From Clostridium sp. ZS2-4 (GTDB taxonomy: Bacteria; Bacillota; Clostridia; Clostridiales; Clostridiaceae): DNA of 43,661 nt. This document shows, one piece after another, positions 6,526-14,811 of this stretch. The stretch is from positions 1 to 43,661 of the forward strand of contig NZ_JAPPRQ010000046.1 of NCBI RefSeq assembly GCF_026719745.1. Direction: 5' to 3'. The notes beneath the pieces are model-generated. The model made no database searches and was not told the DNA's origin. It worked only from the letters and a program-made list of their open reading frames with translations. Numbering within the stretch: position 1 is the first letter of the stretch; every line of letters begins with the position of its first letter. The position numbers and the translations under genes are program-made.

Positions 6526-7737
6526 ATGTTTGACAACAAAAAAATAAAAGAACTAAAAGAAGAATTAAGTGAAAAAGATAAAGAAATTTTAGAATTAAAA
6601 AGACAGAATAATATTTTGAAAGGAATTCAATCAGCTATGCCTGATCCATATTATGTTAGAGATATGGATTATAATATAATTTTATGGACAAAAGCTATGG
6701 AAAAATTAACAGGCTATAGTGAAGAAGAAGCAAAAAAAATTAAATGTTACGATATATTTAAAGCTGATGTATGCAAGGATTGTGCTACCCAAAAATGTGT
6801 ATTAAGCAGACAGTTTTTAAAAGATGCTGCTGTAGATATATATAACAAAGATAACGATTCTATTACTACTTTAGTATCAAATGCTGGAGTATACGATGAC
6901 AATGGAAATCCTGTAGGAGCTGTAGAGATAATAAAGGATAGTACTAGATATAAAGATTTAATAAGTTCAGTAGAAAGTAATTCTGAACAAATAAGTTCTG
7001 TGGCTGAACAGCTTGCAGCATCTTCTGAAGAGGTTGTGGCACTATCAAATGAAATAAATGAACAAGCATTAGAAATTAGTAATGAAGCAAAAAAAGGAGT
7101 AAATACTGCAGATGAGGTTCAGCATAAGACTAGTAACTGTACTGAATTTGCTAATAATGTTATGCATAATATGCAGACTATTAATAAATCTATGAAAACA
7201 TCTGTTGCAAAAATAAATGACTTAAAAGAAAAATCAGAACTTATTGTAAGTATAGTAACAACTATACAAGGAATAGCTTCTCAGACCAATTTGCTTGCTT
7301 TAAATGCTTCTATTGAAGCAGCCAGAGCTGGTGAACACGGCAAGGGATTTGCAGTTGTAGCAGATGAAATAAGAAAATTAGCAGAAGGGTCAAATGATTC
7401 TGCTGGAGAAATAAATAAAACTATTGATGATATCATAAATGTTGTTAAAGAAACAGTAATATTTAGTACAGAAACAGAAAAGAGTTTGGAATCAGGTAGA
7501 GCTGATATTGAAAGGCTGCTTCAATTTATAGAAGGTATAAGTCTATCCTCAAATCAGATGCTTCAATTGGTAAAAAATATAGAAGAAGTTACTTCACAAG
7601 GTTCTGAAAGTAGTAAAAATCAGAAAATGGCGATGGAGGATATTGCTAGAGCCAGTCAACATTTAGCTGATATTGCACAGACATTAAAAAGTGATTTTGA
7701 ATCAGAGATTAAGAAAGTAAGTTATGATAAAATGTAA
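6526..7737 (+). CDS. Soluble PAS-domain methyl-accepting chemotaxis protein
   Basis: A 403-aa receptor without transmembrane segments. Residues 1-35 form a charged coiled coil, about 36-145 a PAS domain ([32 protein letters not shown]), and the rest an MCP signalling domain with the hairpin tip [19 protein letters not shown] and [18 protein letters not shown]. The PAS domain carries four cysteines, C-x8-C-x2-C-x4-C ([18 protein letters not shown]), suggesting a metal, redox or haem-type cytosolic signal. It would control CheA. It stands alone, with GGGGG as ribosome site and a bidirectional terminator after it; the two CheX-type phosphatases lie 7 kb downstream. Confidence 0.92.
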   Translation: MFDNKKIKELKEELSEKDKEILELKRQNNILKGIQSAMPDPYYVRDMDYNIILWTKAMEKLTGYSEEEAKKIKCYDIFKADVCKDCATQKCVLSRQFLKDAAVDIYNKDNDSITTLVSNAGVYDDNGNPVGAVEIIKDSTRYKDLISSVESNSEQISSVAEQLAASSEEVVALSNEINEQALEISNEAKKGVNTADEVQHKTSNCTEFANNVMHNMQTINKSMKTSVAKINDLKEKSELIVSIVTTIQGIASQTNLLALNASIEAARAGEHGKGFAVVADEIRKLAEGSNDSAGEINKTIDDIINVVKETVIFSTETEKSLESGRADIERLLQFIEGISLSSNQMLQLVKNIEEVTSQGSESSKNQKMAMEDIARASQHLADIAQTLKSDFESEIKKVSYDKM

Positions 7738-7753
7738 CTTTATTAAGATATTT

Positions 7754-7790
7754 AAAAAGACTATGAAAGAAATCATAGTCTTTTATTTAA
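7754..7790. terminator. Bidirectional terminator between the chemoreceptor and apbE
   Basis: AAAAGACTATGA (7755-7766) pairs with TCATAGTCTTTT (7773-7784) with a 6-nt loop. T-rich flanks on both strands fit termination of both convergent genes. Confidence 0.85.
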
Positions 7791-7796
7791 TGTGAC

Positions 7797-8834
7797 TTAG
7801 TTTTTTAACTTAAACTTAGTATTAGTAATTTTAAAATTATCTTTAAGTCCAGAAGTAACATATACATCTGAATCCTTTGTTACAAAAATAGCATCTACAT
7901 TTTTCAGAGATTCTGTTAGTTTTAAACCCTTCTCTAAGCCTAAAGCAAAGGCAGTAGTAGATAGTGCATCACCATCTATGGATTTATCAGCAATTATGGA
8001 TACACTGACAAGAGAATTATCAACAGGATATCCATTTTCAGGATTTAAAATGTGGTGATAACGCTTGCCGTCTTTTTCAATAAATCTTTCATAAATACCA
8101 GAGGTTATTACTGATTTATCAGATACTTCAACAGTTCCTAGATATTCTCCTCTAGAGTCAAAAGGATTTTGAACTCCCAGCTTCCAAGCTTTGTTGTCAG
8201 GCTTTGAACCTAATGCTACAATATTTCCACCTAAGTTTATAATAGCGTGCTTAACACCATTTTCCACAAGAACTTTTTCCACTTCATCACCGGCATAGCC
8301 TTTGGCTATAGAACCCAGGTCTATAATCATACCTTTGTTTTTTAACATAACTTTATTTTCTTTTTCATTTAGTAAAATATTTTTGTGATTAATCAAAGGT
8401 AATTTATCTTTTATTTCTTCAGGTGAAGGTACTCTTGCCTTATCAGTACCTATATTCCAAAGCTTTACTATAGGTCCTATGGAAATATCAAACTTGCCTT
8501 TAGATAATTCAGAATAGTAGTTTCCTTGTTTAATTACATAAAAAGTATCAGGTGATACTTTAACATAATCTAGTCCAGCATTTGAGTTTATATTAATGAT
8601 TTCACTACTGGCTTTATTAATTGTCATTTTATTTTCAATTTCATTTATTCTGTTAAAAGCCTTTTCTAAAACATCTCTAGAGGATTTATTATATATAGTA
8701 ATCTTACAGTAGGTTCCTAAGAAAAGTCCTTCTTTCGAGATTGGTTCTGGCTGTTTTCGTGTGCAGCCTGAGAGTAAAAATACTAAAATTAATGATGTAA
8801 GAATCAGCGGTAAACCTTTTTTACACTTAAACAT
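7797..8834 (-). CDS. apbE: FAD:protein FMN transferase (ApbE), lipoprotein
   Basis: A 345-aa lipoprotein with a type II signal peptide and lipobox LLSGC near residue 24. ApbE motifs: LFLGTYCKITIY at the start of the domain, GSIAKGYAGDEV, NLGGNIVALGSKPD, YHHILNPENGYPVDN and DGDALSTTAFALG. ApbE attaches FMN through a phosphodiester to Thr/Ser of flavoproteins such as the RnfD/RnfG subunits, using FAD outside the membrane and Mg2+. The start ATG 8834 follows TTGGAGGAAGAAA. It is divergent from the NusG-II/Gx pair, a grouping seen in many Firmicutes. Length and motifs are normal. Confidence 0.95.
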   Translation of the reverse strand: MFKCKKGLPLILTSLILVFLLSGCTRKQPEPISKEGLFLGTYCKITIYNKSSRDVLEKAFNRINEIENKMTINKASSEIININSNAGLDYVKVSPDTFYVIKQGNYYSELSKGKFDISIGPIVKLWNIGTDKARVPSPEEIKDKLPLINHKNILLNEKENKVMLKNKGMIIDLGSIAKGYAGDEVEKVLVENGVKHAIINLGGNIVALGSKPDNKAWKLGVQNPFDSRGEYLGTVEVSDKSVITSGIYERFIEKDGKRYHHILNPENGYPVDNSLVSVSIIADKSIDGDALSTTAFALGLEKGLKLTESLKNVDAIFVTKDSDVYVTSGLKDNFKITNTKFKLKN

Positions 8835-8926
8835 TTTCTTCCTCCAATGTTTATTAAATAATAGTTATTTGACTCCCTAATTTTACCCGTTAGATGAATA
8901 AAAGTCAATTTGCGACAAAGTTCTCA

Positions 8927-8956
8927 TTGTACAAAAGATTTGTTTAAAGGTATAAT
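8927..8956 (+). promoter_or_regulatory. Sigma-A promoter for the NusG-II/Gx pair
   Basis: TTGTAC (8927-8932), an 18-bp spacer and a perfect TATAAT (8951-8956); the transcript would start about 40 nt before the GTG start at 9004. Confidence 0.6.
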
Positions 8957-9003
8957 ACTATTGACAGTTCATAGGCTGTATACTTTTAAAAGGAGTAGAT
9001 TCT

Positions 9004-9384
9004 GTGAAAAAATTTGATAAAATAATAGTGGCTTTTTTTATTTGTTTAGCTGTAGGATTAGGGATTTTCTTTAAAGTAAATAAAAAAGCTGATTATTCAA
9101 ATAAGTATGTGGAGATATATGTAAAGGGTAATTTGTATAAAAAGATAACTCTAACTAAAGAAATGAAAAAAGAAAGAATAGATATTAAGACTGATTTAGG
9201 TGAAAATATTGTAGAAATAGAGATGGGTGGAGTTAGAATTATAGATGCAGATTGTCCAGACAAGATATGTGTTAACGATGGTTTTAAAGATAAACCAGGA
9301 GATATTCTTGTATGTCTCCCGCATAAGGTTATGATACAAATTAAAGGAGAAAAGAATACAGATATAGATGAAGTTTCCTATTGA
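9004..9384 (+). CDS. NusG domain II-containing protein
   Basis: A 126-aa protein: N-terminal membrane anchor (residues 5-23), then a small beta domain with YVEIYVKGNLYKKITL and the conserved pair DCPDKICVNDGF...LVCLPHKV typical of the NusG domain II family found beside ApbE and the Gx transporter. The two Cys-containing motifs (DCPDKIC, VCLPH) are intact. Function is not established; the setting suggests flavin- or quinone-linked membrane work. The GTG start follows AAAGGAGTAGATTCT. Confidence 0.88.
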   Translation: MKKFDKIIVAFFICLAVGLGIFFKVNKKADYSNKYVEIYVKGNLYKKITLTKEMKKERIDIKTDLGENIVEIEMGGVRIIDADCPDKICVNDGFKDKPGDILVCLPHKVMIQIKGEKNTDIDEVSY

Positions 9385-9394
9385 GGTGAATCTA

Positions 9395-9895
9395 ATGAAA
9401 AAAACACAAAAACTAACATTTATTTCTTTATTTGTAGCACAGGGGTTAGTACTTTATATGGTTGAAAGAATGATACCAGTACCCTTTATTACACCAGGTG
9501 CAAAATTAGGGCTTACAAATATAATTGCAGTATTAGCTTTGTATATGTTTGATTTTAAAGATATATTTTTAATTATTGTTTTGAGAATAATTTTATCTAC
9601 CTTATTAGGAGGAGGTTTATCTAGTTTTTTATACAGTATTGCTGGAGGAATATTAAGCTTTTTGGCAATGTATTCTGTGAAAAAGTTAGGTAAAGATGAG
9701 GTAAGTATTATAGGAATAAGCATTATAGGCGCAGTTTTTCATAATATAGGACAGATAATAGTTGCAGCTTTAGTAATAGAAAATGTAATGATAGTTACTT
9801 ATCTGCCAGTTCTTATAGCAGCGGCATTGGGAACGGGGTTTTTTGTAGGATTAACTTCAAAATACTTGCTGCCGTTTATTAAGAAAATTGCATAG
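9395..9895 (+). CDS. Gx transporter family protein (heptaprenyl diphosphate synthase component I-like)
   Basis: A 166-aa integral membrane protein with about five helices and the family segment VPFITPGAKLGLTNIIAVLA, followed by LRIILSTLLGGGLSSFLYS and SIIGAVFHNIGQI. Proteins of this family resemble ECF-type substrate-binding subunits; annotation as heptaprenyl diphosphate synthase component I is historical. The start was set at ATG 9395, as TTGAGGTGAATCTA gives a good ribosome site; an earlier ATG at 9368 overlaps the upstream gene. Its last codons form the left arm of a 15-bp hairpin that begins repeat locus A. Confidence 0.87.
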   Translation: MKKTQKLTFISLFVAQGLVLYMVERMIPVPFITPGAKLGLTNIIAVLALYMFDFKDIFLIIVLRIILSTLLGGGLSSFLYSIAGGILSFLAMYSVKKLGKDEVSIIGISIIGAVFHNIGQIIVAALVIENVMIVTYLPVLIAAALGTGFFVGLTSKYLLPFIKKIA

Positions 9896-10070
9896 CAATT
9901 TTCTTAATAGGTACAAGGAATAAGGTACAAGGGAAAAAAGGTGCTAGGTACTAGGAAAGGAACATTTTCTTCCTTAGGTCAGAAAATATTTGAATATAAA
10001 TTAAAAGAACAAAAAGCTAGTGAAAAATTTTTCACTAGCTTTTACAATTATTAGCACCTAGTACCTAAAA
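9877..10070. repeat. Repeat locus A: gene-end hairpin, GGTACTAGG-type array, terminator
   Basis: TATTAAGAAAATTGC (9877-9891) is repeated inverted at 9895-9909 around the stop codon of the Gx gene. Then come direct, imperfect units (GGTACAAGG, GGTGCTAGG, GGTACTAGG; 9910-9958), an exact 32-bp palindrome (10012-10043, cores CTAGTGAAAAA/TTTTTCACTAG) that can act as terminator, and inverted units AGCACCTAGTACCT (10053-10066). The layout matches loci B-I but with a different short unit. Confidence 0.7.
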
Positions 10071-10117
10071 TAAAACTGATTTTCATTAATTAAAAGGTTA
10101 ATTCATGAAACAAAGGA

Positions 10118-10146
10118 TTACAATAAAACTTATGGAATAATATAAT
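10118..10146 (+). promoter_or_regulatory. Sigma-A promoter of the racemase leader
   Basis: TTACAA (10118-10123), 17-bp spacer, TATAAT (10141-10146). It would start RNA near 10153, immediately before the structured leader. Confidence 0.55.
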
Positions 10147-10160
10147 ATAAAGTATTAACT

Positions 10161-10265
10161 GGCAATCTTTTAAGTTGTGGGGACAGCATTAGTTTAATGC
10201 TAGATAAAAGATTGGCTATGAAAAATTTTTGTAATATACTGAATTGAAAAAAATTTTCAATCAGT
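10161..10265 (+). ncRNA. Unclassified structured 5' leader of the racemase gene
   Basis: GGCAATCTTTTA (10161-10172) pairs with TAAAAGATTGGC (10205-10216) in 11 of 12 positions, enclosing AGTTGTGGGGACAG and an inner hairpin AGCATT/AATGCT (10185-10201). A second hairpin follows, ACTGAATTGAAAA with TTTTCAATCAGT (10238-10265, one bulged A). It lies between a good promoter and the start at 10305. It does not match a riboswitch class I know, and no clear T tract follows the second stem. Confidence 0.45.
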
Positions 10266-10304
10266 ACTAATACTTTTAGTTTAAATTATATAGGGGGCAT
10301 ATAT

Positions 10305-10958
10305 ATGAATAGTATTAAAGTTGCAGTTATTGCTGGAACTCCTGTAGATACTCAAATGGGGGTAGATTTTTTAATATCAAAAGGAATTAACGCAGTGGGT
10401 TATCCGGTATCTTCATCTCCGGAAGAACAATCAAAGCTGCAAATATTATCTCCTTTTGAACTCAGGGATATAATAAAAAATATGATAAAAAGAATAAAAT
10501 ATGAAAAAAATGATGCAATAATGATATATTGTAATTCTTTAAGTAGTGCAGTAGATATGGACAAACTATCAGAAGAAGAAGATATAATAATTATTACTCC
10601 ACTTACGGTTTATAAAAAAATAGCTCATAACTATACAACTATTGGGGTACTAACAGCTAATAATCAAAGTTCAGCAGGTATTGAAAAGACTGTACAAAGT
10701 GTAAATTCCAATTGTAATGTTATTGGAATGGGAATATTGCCAGTAGTTCTGGATATAGAAAAAGGCATATCAGCCGAAAAGATAGTTCAAAAATTTTCAT
10801 TGAAAAATATCATAGAATTTTACAACTTCATAAAGGTTGATGTAGTTATTTTGGGATGCACACATTTGCCTTATTTACATAATGAATTGAATAAGTATGC
10901 GTCTATTCCTATTCTTGACCCAGCAGAGTTAATGTATAAAATCATATGTAATATTTAA
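10305..10958 (+). CDS. Aspartate/glutamate racemase family protein
   Basis: A 217-aa cofactor-independent racemase. The two catalytic cysteines are present: C76 in MIYCNSLSSA and C185 in ILGCTHLPYL. The N-terminal VAVIAGTPVDTQMG and the middle ITPLTVYKKI fit the two-domain Asp/Glu racemase fold. The substrate cannot be fixed; D-Glu or D-Asp for cell wall work, or another substrate, are possible. It is short next to typical MurI (~265 aa) and lacks the usual MurI DSGVGG motif, so it is probably an aspartate-racemase-like member. It is transcribed alone behind the structured leader; repeat locus B starts at its stop codon. Confidence 0.82.
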   Translation: MNSIKVAVIAGTPVDTQMGVDFLISKGINAVGYPVSSSPEEQSKLQILSPFELRDIIKNMIKRIKYEKNDAIMIYCNSLSSAVDMDKLSEEEDIIIITPLTVYKKIAHNYTTIGVLTANNQSSAGIEKTVQSVNSNCNVIGMGILPVVLDIEKGISAEKIVQKFSLKNIIEFYNFIKVDVVILGCTHLPYLHNELNKYASIPILDPAELMYKIICNI

Positions 10959-11104
10959 TTCTAGTAACCAGTCGCCAATTCCCAGTCACCAGTAAAAGAT
11001 GTTTTGCTAATGCAAAACTAAAATTAAAATAAAAAATAAAAATGAAATAGACTTAAAAGTAGAGATAATCTATCTTTAAGTTTATTTCATTTTTATTTTA
11101 TTTA
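10959..11104. repeat. Repeat locus B (inverse orientation relative to H and I)
   Basis: CTAGTAACCAGTCGCCAATT opens the array (10961-10992), followed by the hairpin GTTTTGCTAATGCAAAAC (11000-11017) and a long imperfect stem (about 11030-11052 with 11074-11100, cores GAAATAGACTTAAA and TTTAAGTTTATTTC). This is the reverse complement of the order in loci H and I, truncated before the far array. Confidence 0.75.
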
Positions 11105-11208
11105 ACTTTTTTTAATTCATTTTCTTTATATATTTAATAATTCATGGAACACTAAGTATAAGAGAATATGTTATACAGCAGATAAATAAGTTAGGAGGCA
11201 GTTGTAAT

Positions 11209-12159
11209 ATGAAGAAAAAAAGAGTGAGTTTTATTATATTTGTTTTAATTAGTATGATATTGTTTAATGGATGTATACAAAAAAAAGTAAAGCTTTCATT
11301 GAAATTGAAAAAAGGAGATTCTTTCAAAATTGATATGCTTTTTGAACAGAAGGTTACTCAAGAGATTAAAGATAGAAAAACAGAGGTGGATTCTAGATGT
11401 AATATAGGATATTCTTGCTTTGTAACAGATGTTGATGAAAATAAAAATGCTACTGTTCAAGTGAGTTTTGATTCCTTAAATATTAAAAGTATGGCAAATA
11501 ACGGACAAACTTTGGAATATAATTCTGGAGATCCAACTGCAGATATGAGTGACTTAAGTAAGGTTTATTCTACATTAATAGGTGAAGAATTTACAGTTAA
11601 AATAAGTGAAGATGGAAAGATAAAAGAAGTAATGGGAATAGATAAAATTATAGAGAAAGTTTTAAAGGAATTGAACATAAAGAATAGCAAACAACAAGAG
11701 GAAATTCAAAAAATGATTGTGGAGCAGTTCGGTGATGAAGCATTAACGAAACAAGTTCAGAATATTACAAGTGTTTATCCTGATGAACCAGTTAAGTCTG
11801 GAGATACATGGGAAAAGAAAACAGATGTATCATCAGAATATCCTCTTCAAGCGGAAAGTAAATATACTTTAGTGGAAAGCAAGGACAAAATGTCAGAAAT
11901 AACGGTAGATTCTAAGGTTAAGACAAAAGATAATGCTGAACCATTAATTTTAGGAAATATAAAAATTAGTTATGATATTGAAGGAACACAGAAGGGTACA
12001 TTAAATGTGGATGAAGAGAGCGGCATAACTAAACATGTTGAAATGACTCATAAATATTCAGGAAAGATTAAATTTACTTCTGAAGATCCTAACATAGGAG
12101 CGCAAACCTTTCCTATGACTGCAGAAGGCAGAACAGTAATAAGCATATCTGGAAAATAA
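11209..12159 (+). CDS. DUF6263-like lipoprotein
   Basis: A 316-aa lipoprotein: basic start, hydrophobic h-region and lipobox ILFNGC (Cys at 22). The exported part is beta-rich and opens with LSLKLKKGDSFKIDMLFEQ, then shows SVYPDEPVKSGDTWEKKTDV and VDEESGITKHVEMTHKYSG, which fit the DUF6263 family of surface lipoproteins with unknown function. The start ATG follows TTAGGAGGCAGTTGTAAT. It is a single gene; repeat locus C lies downstream between it and pepT. Confidence 0.75.
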   Translation: MKKKRVSFIIFVLISMILFNGCIQKKVKLSLKLKKGDSFKIDMLFEQKVTQEIKDRKTEVDSRCNIGYSCFVTDVDENKNATVQVSFDSLNIKSMANNGQTLEYNSGDPTADMSDLSKVYSTLIGEEFTVKISEDGKIKEVMGIDKIIEKVLKELNIKNSKQQEEIQKMIVEQFGDEALTKQVQNITSVYPDEPVKSGDTWEKKTDVSSEYPLQAESKYTLVESKDKMSEITVDSKVKTKDNAEPLILGNIKISYDIEGTQKGTLNVDEESGITKHVEMTHKYSGKIKFTSEDPNIGAQTFPMTAEGRTVISISGK

Positions 12160-12213
12160 TCTAGTACATTGCAATAATGTGCATTATAATGATAATAGTA
12201 GAATAATTAAAAT

Positions 12214-12296
12214 TAGTCCCCAGTAACCAATCCCCAGTAACTAGTTTTAACATGTTCTGTTTTTATGGTGATTGGTGACTGGGGATTGGAGATTAC
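12214..12296. repeat. Repeat locus C: inverted CCAGTAACC / GGTGACTGG arrays
   Basis: AGTCCCCAGTAACCAATCCC and CAGTAACTAG (12214-12244) face GGTGATTGGTGACTGGGG (12267-12284) and ATTGGAGATT across a 22-nt spacer, so the two arrays can pair. The short form lacks the central hairpin of loci H and I. It ends about 30 bp before pepT. Confidence 0.75.
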
Positions 12297-12325
12297 ATAT
12301 ATGACGTGAAGGGAGAAGATTGAGG

Positions 12326-13558
12326 ATGGAAGCAGTAGTAGAAAAGTTTCTTAAATATGTTAAATTTGATACTAAATCAGATGAGGAAAGTGGAGTTACT
12401 CCAAGTACAGAAGGACAGAGAGTTCTTGCACAAGAATTGGTAAAAGAATTAAATGAAATGGGTATGAGCGAGGTATTTTTAGATGACAAAGGATATGTTA
12501 TGGCGACTTTACCGGCTAATACGGATAAAGAAATTCCTACAATCGGTTTTATAGCTCATATGGATACAGCTCCAGATATGAGTGGAAAAGATGTTAAACC
12601 TAAAATTATTGAAAATTATGATGGAAAAGATATAGTACTTAATGAGGAACAAAATGTAATGTTAAAGGTAGAAGATTTTCCAGAAATTAAGGAATATGTG
12701 GGAAAAACTTTGATAACTACAGATGGAACAACTCTTTTAGGTGCTGATGATAAGGCTGGAGTAGCAGAGATTATGACTGCTGTGGAATATTTAATAAATA
12801 ATCCAGAAATAGAGCATGGAACTATTAAAATTGCATTTACGCCAGATGAAGAAATAGGTGAAGGCGCAGACCACTTTAATGTTGAAAAGTTTAATTCAGA
12901 CTTTGCATATACTGTGGATGGTGGAGCTATTGGAGAGCTTGAATATGAAAACTTTAATGCTGCAGGAGCTAAAATAACCATAAAAGGAAGAAATGTACAT
13001 CCAGGCAGTGCAAAGAATAAAATGATTAACTCTATGATAATCGCAAATGAACTTATTTTCATGCTTCCAGATGAGGAAACTCCAAGTCATACAGAAGGGT
13101 ATGAGGGTTTTTATCACCTTACTTCAATAAAGGGAGAAGTTGAAGAGACAAAGCTTAGCTATATAATAAGAGACTTTGATAAAGATAAATTTGAAGAAAG
13201 AAAGTATTTGCTAGATGTTATAGTTAAAAGTTTAAATAAAAAATATGGAGAAGGTACTGTAGAACTAGATTTGAAAGATCAATACTATAACATGAAGGAA
13301 AAGGTTGAGCCGGTAAAATATATTGTAGATACTGCATTTAAGGCTATGAAAGAGTGTGACGTAGTTCCAAAGGTAGTTCCAATAAGAGGCGGTACAGATG
13401 GAGCAAGACTTTCATTTATGGGACTTCCAACACCAAATTTATTTACTGGTGGACACAATTTCCACGGAAAGTATGAATTTATTCCTACTTTTGCAATGGA
13501 AAGGGCAGTTGATGTTATTCTTAAAATAGTAGAATTATATAAGAATGGTATAATGTAG
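12326..13558 (+). CDS. pepT: Peptidase T (tripeptide aminopeptidase)
   Basis: A 410-aa M20B zinc peptidase that removes the N-terminal residue of tripeptides in the cytosol. Metal ligands and catalytic residues are in place: H78 and D80 ([11 protein letters not shown]), D141 (LLGADDKAG), E175/E176 ([13 protein letters not shown]), D198 (YTVDGG) and a C-terminal His in [14 protein letters not shown]. The [20 protein letters not shown] segment is diagnostic of PepT. The start was set at ATG 12326 with GGGAG at 12311-12315; TTG 12320 would be too near the ribosome site. It is a single gene following repeat locus C. Confidence 0.96.
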   Translation: MEAVVEKFLKYVKFDTKSDEESGVTPSTEGQRVLAQELVKELNEMGMSEVFLDDKGYVMATLPANTDKEIPTIGFIAHMDTAPDMSGKDVKPKIIENYDGKDIVLNEEQNVMLKVEDFPEIKEYVGKTLITTDGTTLLGADDKAGVAEIMTAVEYLINNPEIEHGTIKIAFTPDEEIGEGADHFNVEKFNSDFAYTVDGGAIGELEYENFNAAGAKITIKGRNVHPGSAKNKMINSMIIANELIFMLPDEETPSHTEGYEGFYHLTSIKGEVEETKLSYIIRDFDKDKFEERKYLLDVIVKSLNKKYGEGTVELDLKDQYYNMKEKVEPVKYIVDTAFKAMKECDVVPKVVPIRGGTDGARLSFMGLPTPNLFTGGHNFHGKYEFIPTFAMERAVDVILKIVELYKNGIM

Positions 13559-13632
13559 GATTCTTGGTTTAGCGTTATAGAGAATAGTTTATGGCTAAGG
13601 TATATTACTAAATTTTAAGGAGAACATGAACA

Positions 13633-13971
13633 ATGAATATTCAAATTTATGGAGTTAAAAAGTGTTTTGATACAAAAAAGGCTGAGCGCTATTTTAAAGA
13701 GAGAAGAATTAAATATCAATTTATTGATTTAACTATAAAGGAACTAAGCAAGGGAGAATTACAAAGTGTTAAATCAGCAGTAGGTCTAACGAATTTAATT
13801 GATAAAGAATCAAAGGAATATGAAAGATTAAATATTCAACACATTATGAACAGCAGTGTCAAGGAAGAGCTACTGTTAAATAATCCAAAGCTTTATAAAA
13901 CACCTATAGTGCGTAATGGAAAAAAAGCAACAGTAGGATATGAACCTGAGGTTTGGAAGACTTGGGAATAA
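13633..13971 (+). CDS. ArsC/Spx family thioredoxin-fold protein
   Basis: A 112-aa protein with the ArsC-family fold: IQIYGVKKCFDTKKAERYF at the N terminus (single Cys11, C-x3-K), IKYQFIDLT, and the conserved LYKTPIVRNGKKATVGY near the end. It has no CxxC and does not show clear Spx RNA-polymerase contacts, so arsenate reductase-like or YffB-like thiol chemistry is more likely than transcription control. No ars genes are nearby. The start ATG 13633 follows AAGGAGAACATGAACA; a strong terminator follows. Confidence 0.85.
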   Translation: MNIQIYGVKKCFDTKKAERYFKERRIKYQFIDLTIKELSKGELQSVKSAVGLTNLIDKESKEYERLNIQHIMNSSVKEELLLNNPKLYKTPIVRNGKKATVGYEPEVWKTWE

Positions 13972-13980
13972 TGCATATAC

Positions 13981-14022
13981 AAAAAATCCTAATGAGAAGT
14001 AAGCTTTTCATTAGGATTTTTT
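13981..14022. terminator. Terminator between the ArsC-like gene and the zinc-ribbon gene
   Basis: AAAAAATCCTAATGA (13981-13995) pairs with TCATTAGGATTTTTT (14008-14022). The A- and T-rich ends serve both convergent genes. Confidence 0.9.
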
Positions 14023-14027
14023 ATTCT

Positions 14028-14273
14028 TTACTGCATACTCTGTTTTGCCAGTCTAAGTACTTCTTGGTCTTGCGCAAAGGGAGCACAAAAGGTGAATATT
14101 TTTTCGTGTCCACATTCAGGACAAACACAGATACAAACATCATAAGGAACATCATCTATTATATGAATTTCTAAATCCTCAGCTATATATGAACCTCCGC
14201 AAATTGGGCAAGGAGTAGAATTAATGATTCCATATTCACTTTCAATGTATTTCATAATATCACGTAATACCAT
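14028..14273 (-). CDS. Small zinc-ribbon protein of unknown function
   Basis: An 81-aa protein with two CxxC knuckles, PCPICGGSY and CVCPECGHEK, plus a third cysteine cluster (TFCAPF), consistent with a zinc ribbon. A short helical N terminus (MVLRDIMKYIESEYG) precedes it. The start was set at ATG 14273 because GGAGGAAT lies 3 nt before it; an upstream ATG at 14327 lacks a ribosome site. It is a lone gene convergent with the ArsC-like gene. The family is not identified; nucleic acid binding or a metal-sensing role would be guesses. Confidence 0.75.
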   Translation of the reverse strand: MVLRDIMKYIESEYGIINSTPCPICGGSYIAEDLEIHIIDDVPYDVCICVCPECGHEKIFTFCAPFAQDQEVLRLAKQSMQ

Positions 14274-14388
14274 TTTATTCCTCCATAATCTAATGATAGG
14301 ATAACTTAACATAGATAATGGTATCATTACAGAAGGTTATTTTCAACTATAACTAATGTTAGATTTTCGAAGTTAGCTATCCAAATAA

Positions 14389-14428
14389 AAAAACTGCCTC
14401 TTTCTAGTTTAGAAAGGGAAGTTTTTTA
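14389..14428. terminator. Terminator after sspH (bidirectional)
   Basis: AAACTGCCTCTTTCT (14390-14404) pairs with AGAAAGGGAAGTTT with one unpaired base; a T run follows on the plus strand and an A run on the left gives T on the minus strand. Confidence 0.8.
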
Positions 14429-14465
14429 AAAAAGGAGTTGTTTGATTACAAAGAATATTTAGTTA

Positions 14466-14657
14466 TCAAAGAATTCTTCCCGTTTCAGTCAAATCAGAAA
14501 CAGGTACTACCATGCAGTTATTATCTCTCAAATTTCTAACTTGAGCTGTGTTTCTTTTATCATTTATATCTTCAATCCATACAGGAACATTACTATATAT
14601 AACTTCAAGATTTGAATTAGACTCCATTATTTTTCTTGCTCTATCTATGCTTAACAA
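14466..14657 (-). CDS. sspH: H-type small acid-soluble spore protein
   Basis: A 63-aa protein with the SASP-H pattern: SIDRARKIMES at the N terminus, VIYSNVPVWIEDIND in the middle, TAQVRNL, then VVPVSDLTE near the end. SspH-type proteins are made in the forespore and packed in the spore core; their exact job is less clear than for DNA-coating alpha/beta SASPs. The start was set at TTG 14657 because GGAGGTGTTTATT lies directly before it and the family begins right before [D/S]-[V/I]-x-RA; longer ATG starts add a poorly related N terminus. A sigma-G-like promoter lies upstream. Confidence 0.88.
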   Translation of the reverse strand: MLSIDRARKIMESNSNLEVIYSNVPVWIEDINDKRNTAQVRNLRDNNCMVVPVSDLTETGRIL

Positions 14658-14677
14658 AATAAACACCTCCATACAGT

Positions 14678-14706
14678 TAGTATTTATATTAATTGATGAA
14701 ATATAC
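14678..14706 (-). promoter_or_regulatory. Sigma-G-type forespore promoter of sspH
   Basis: On the minus strand GTATA (14706-14702) is followed by a 17-bp spacer and AATACTA (14684-14678), close to the forespore consensus GHATR-N17/18-CATWHTA (12 of 12 except the first -10 base). The position, about 20 bp before the TTG start, and the gene product support it. Confidence 0.6.
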
Positions 14707-14710
14707 ATAC

Positions 14711-14765
14711 TGGAAAAATGTTGCGACGCAACATTTTTCCAATTGAGAATTGAAAATTGACAATG
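14711..14765. repeat. Repeat locus D: TTGCGACGCAA palindrome plus AATTGAGA/AATTGAAA array
   Basis: TGGAAAAATGTTGCG (14711-14725) pairs exactly with 14727-14741 around a single A, the same GTTGCGACGCAAC core as locus H. It is followed by 8-mer units AATTGAGA, ATTGAAA, ATTGACAAT (14741-14764) in place of the CCAGTAA heptads. This shows the hairpin core can be joined to different short arrays. Confidence 0.7.
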
Positions 14766-14811
14766 TTGGATTTTTAAACTTGGTTATATACATTGTTATT
14801 TAAGAAAAGAG

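Noticed and set aside
12616-13117. Long frames antisense to pepT (and similar ones opposite ribE, ribH, ABC permease and ddl)
   Set aside because: They mirror well-supported coding sequence, lack ribosome sites and give low-complexity proteins.
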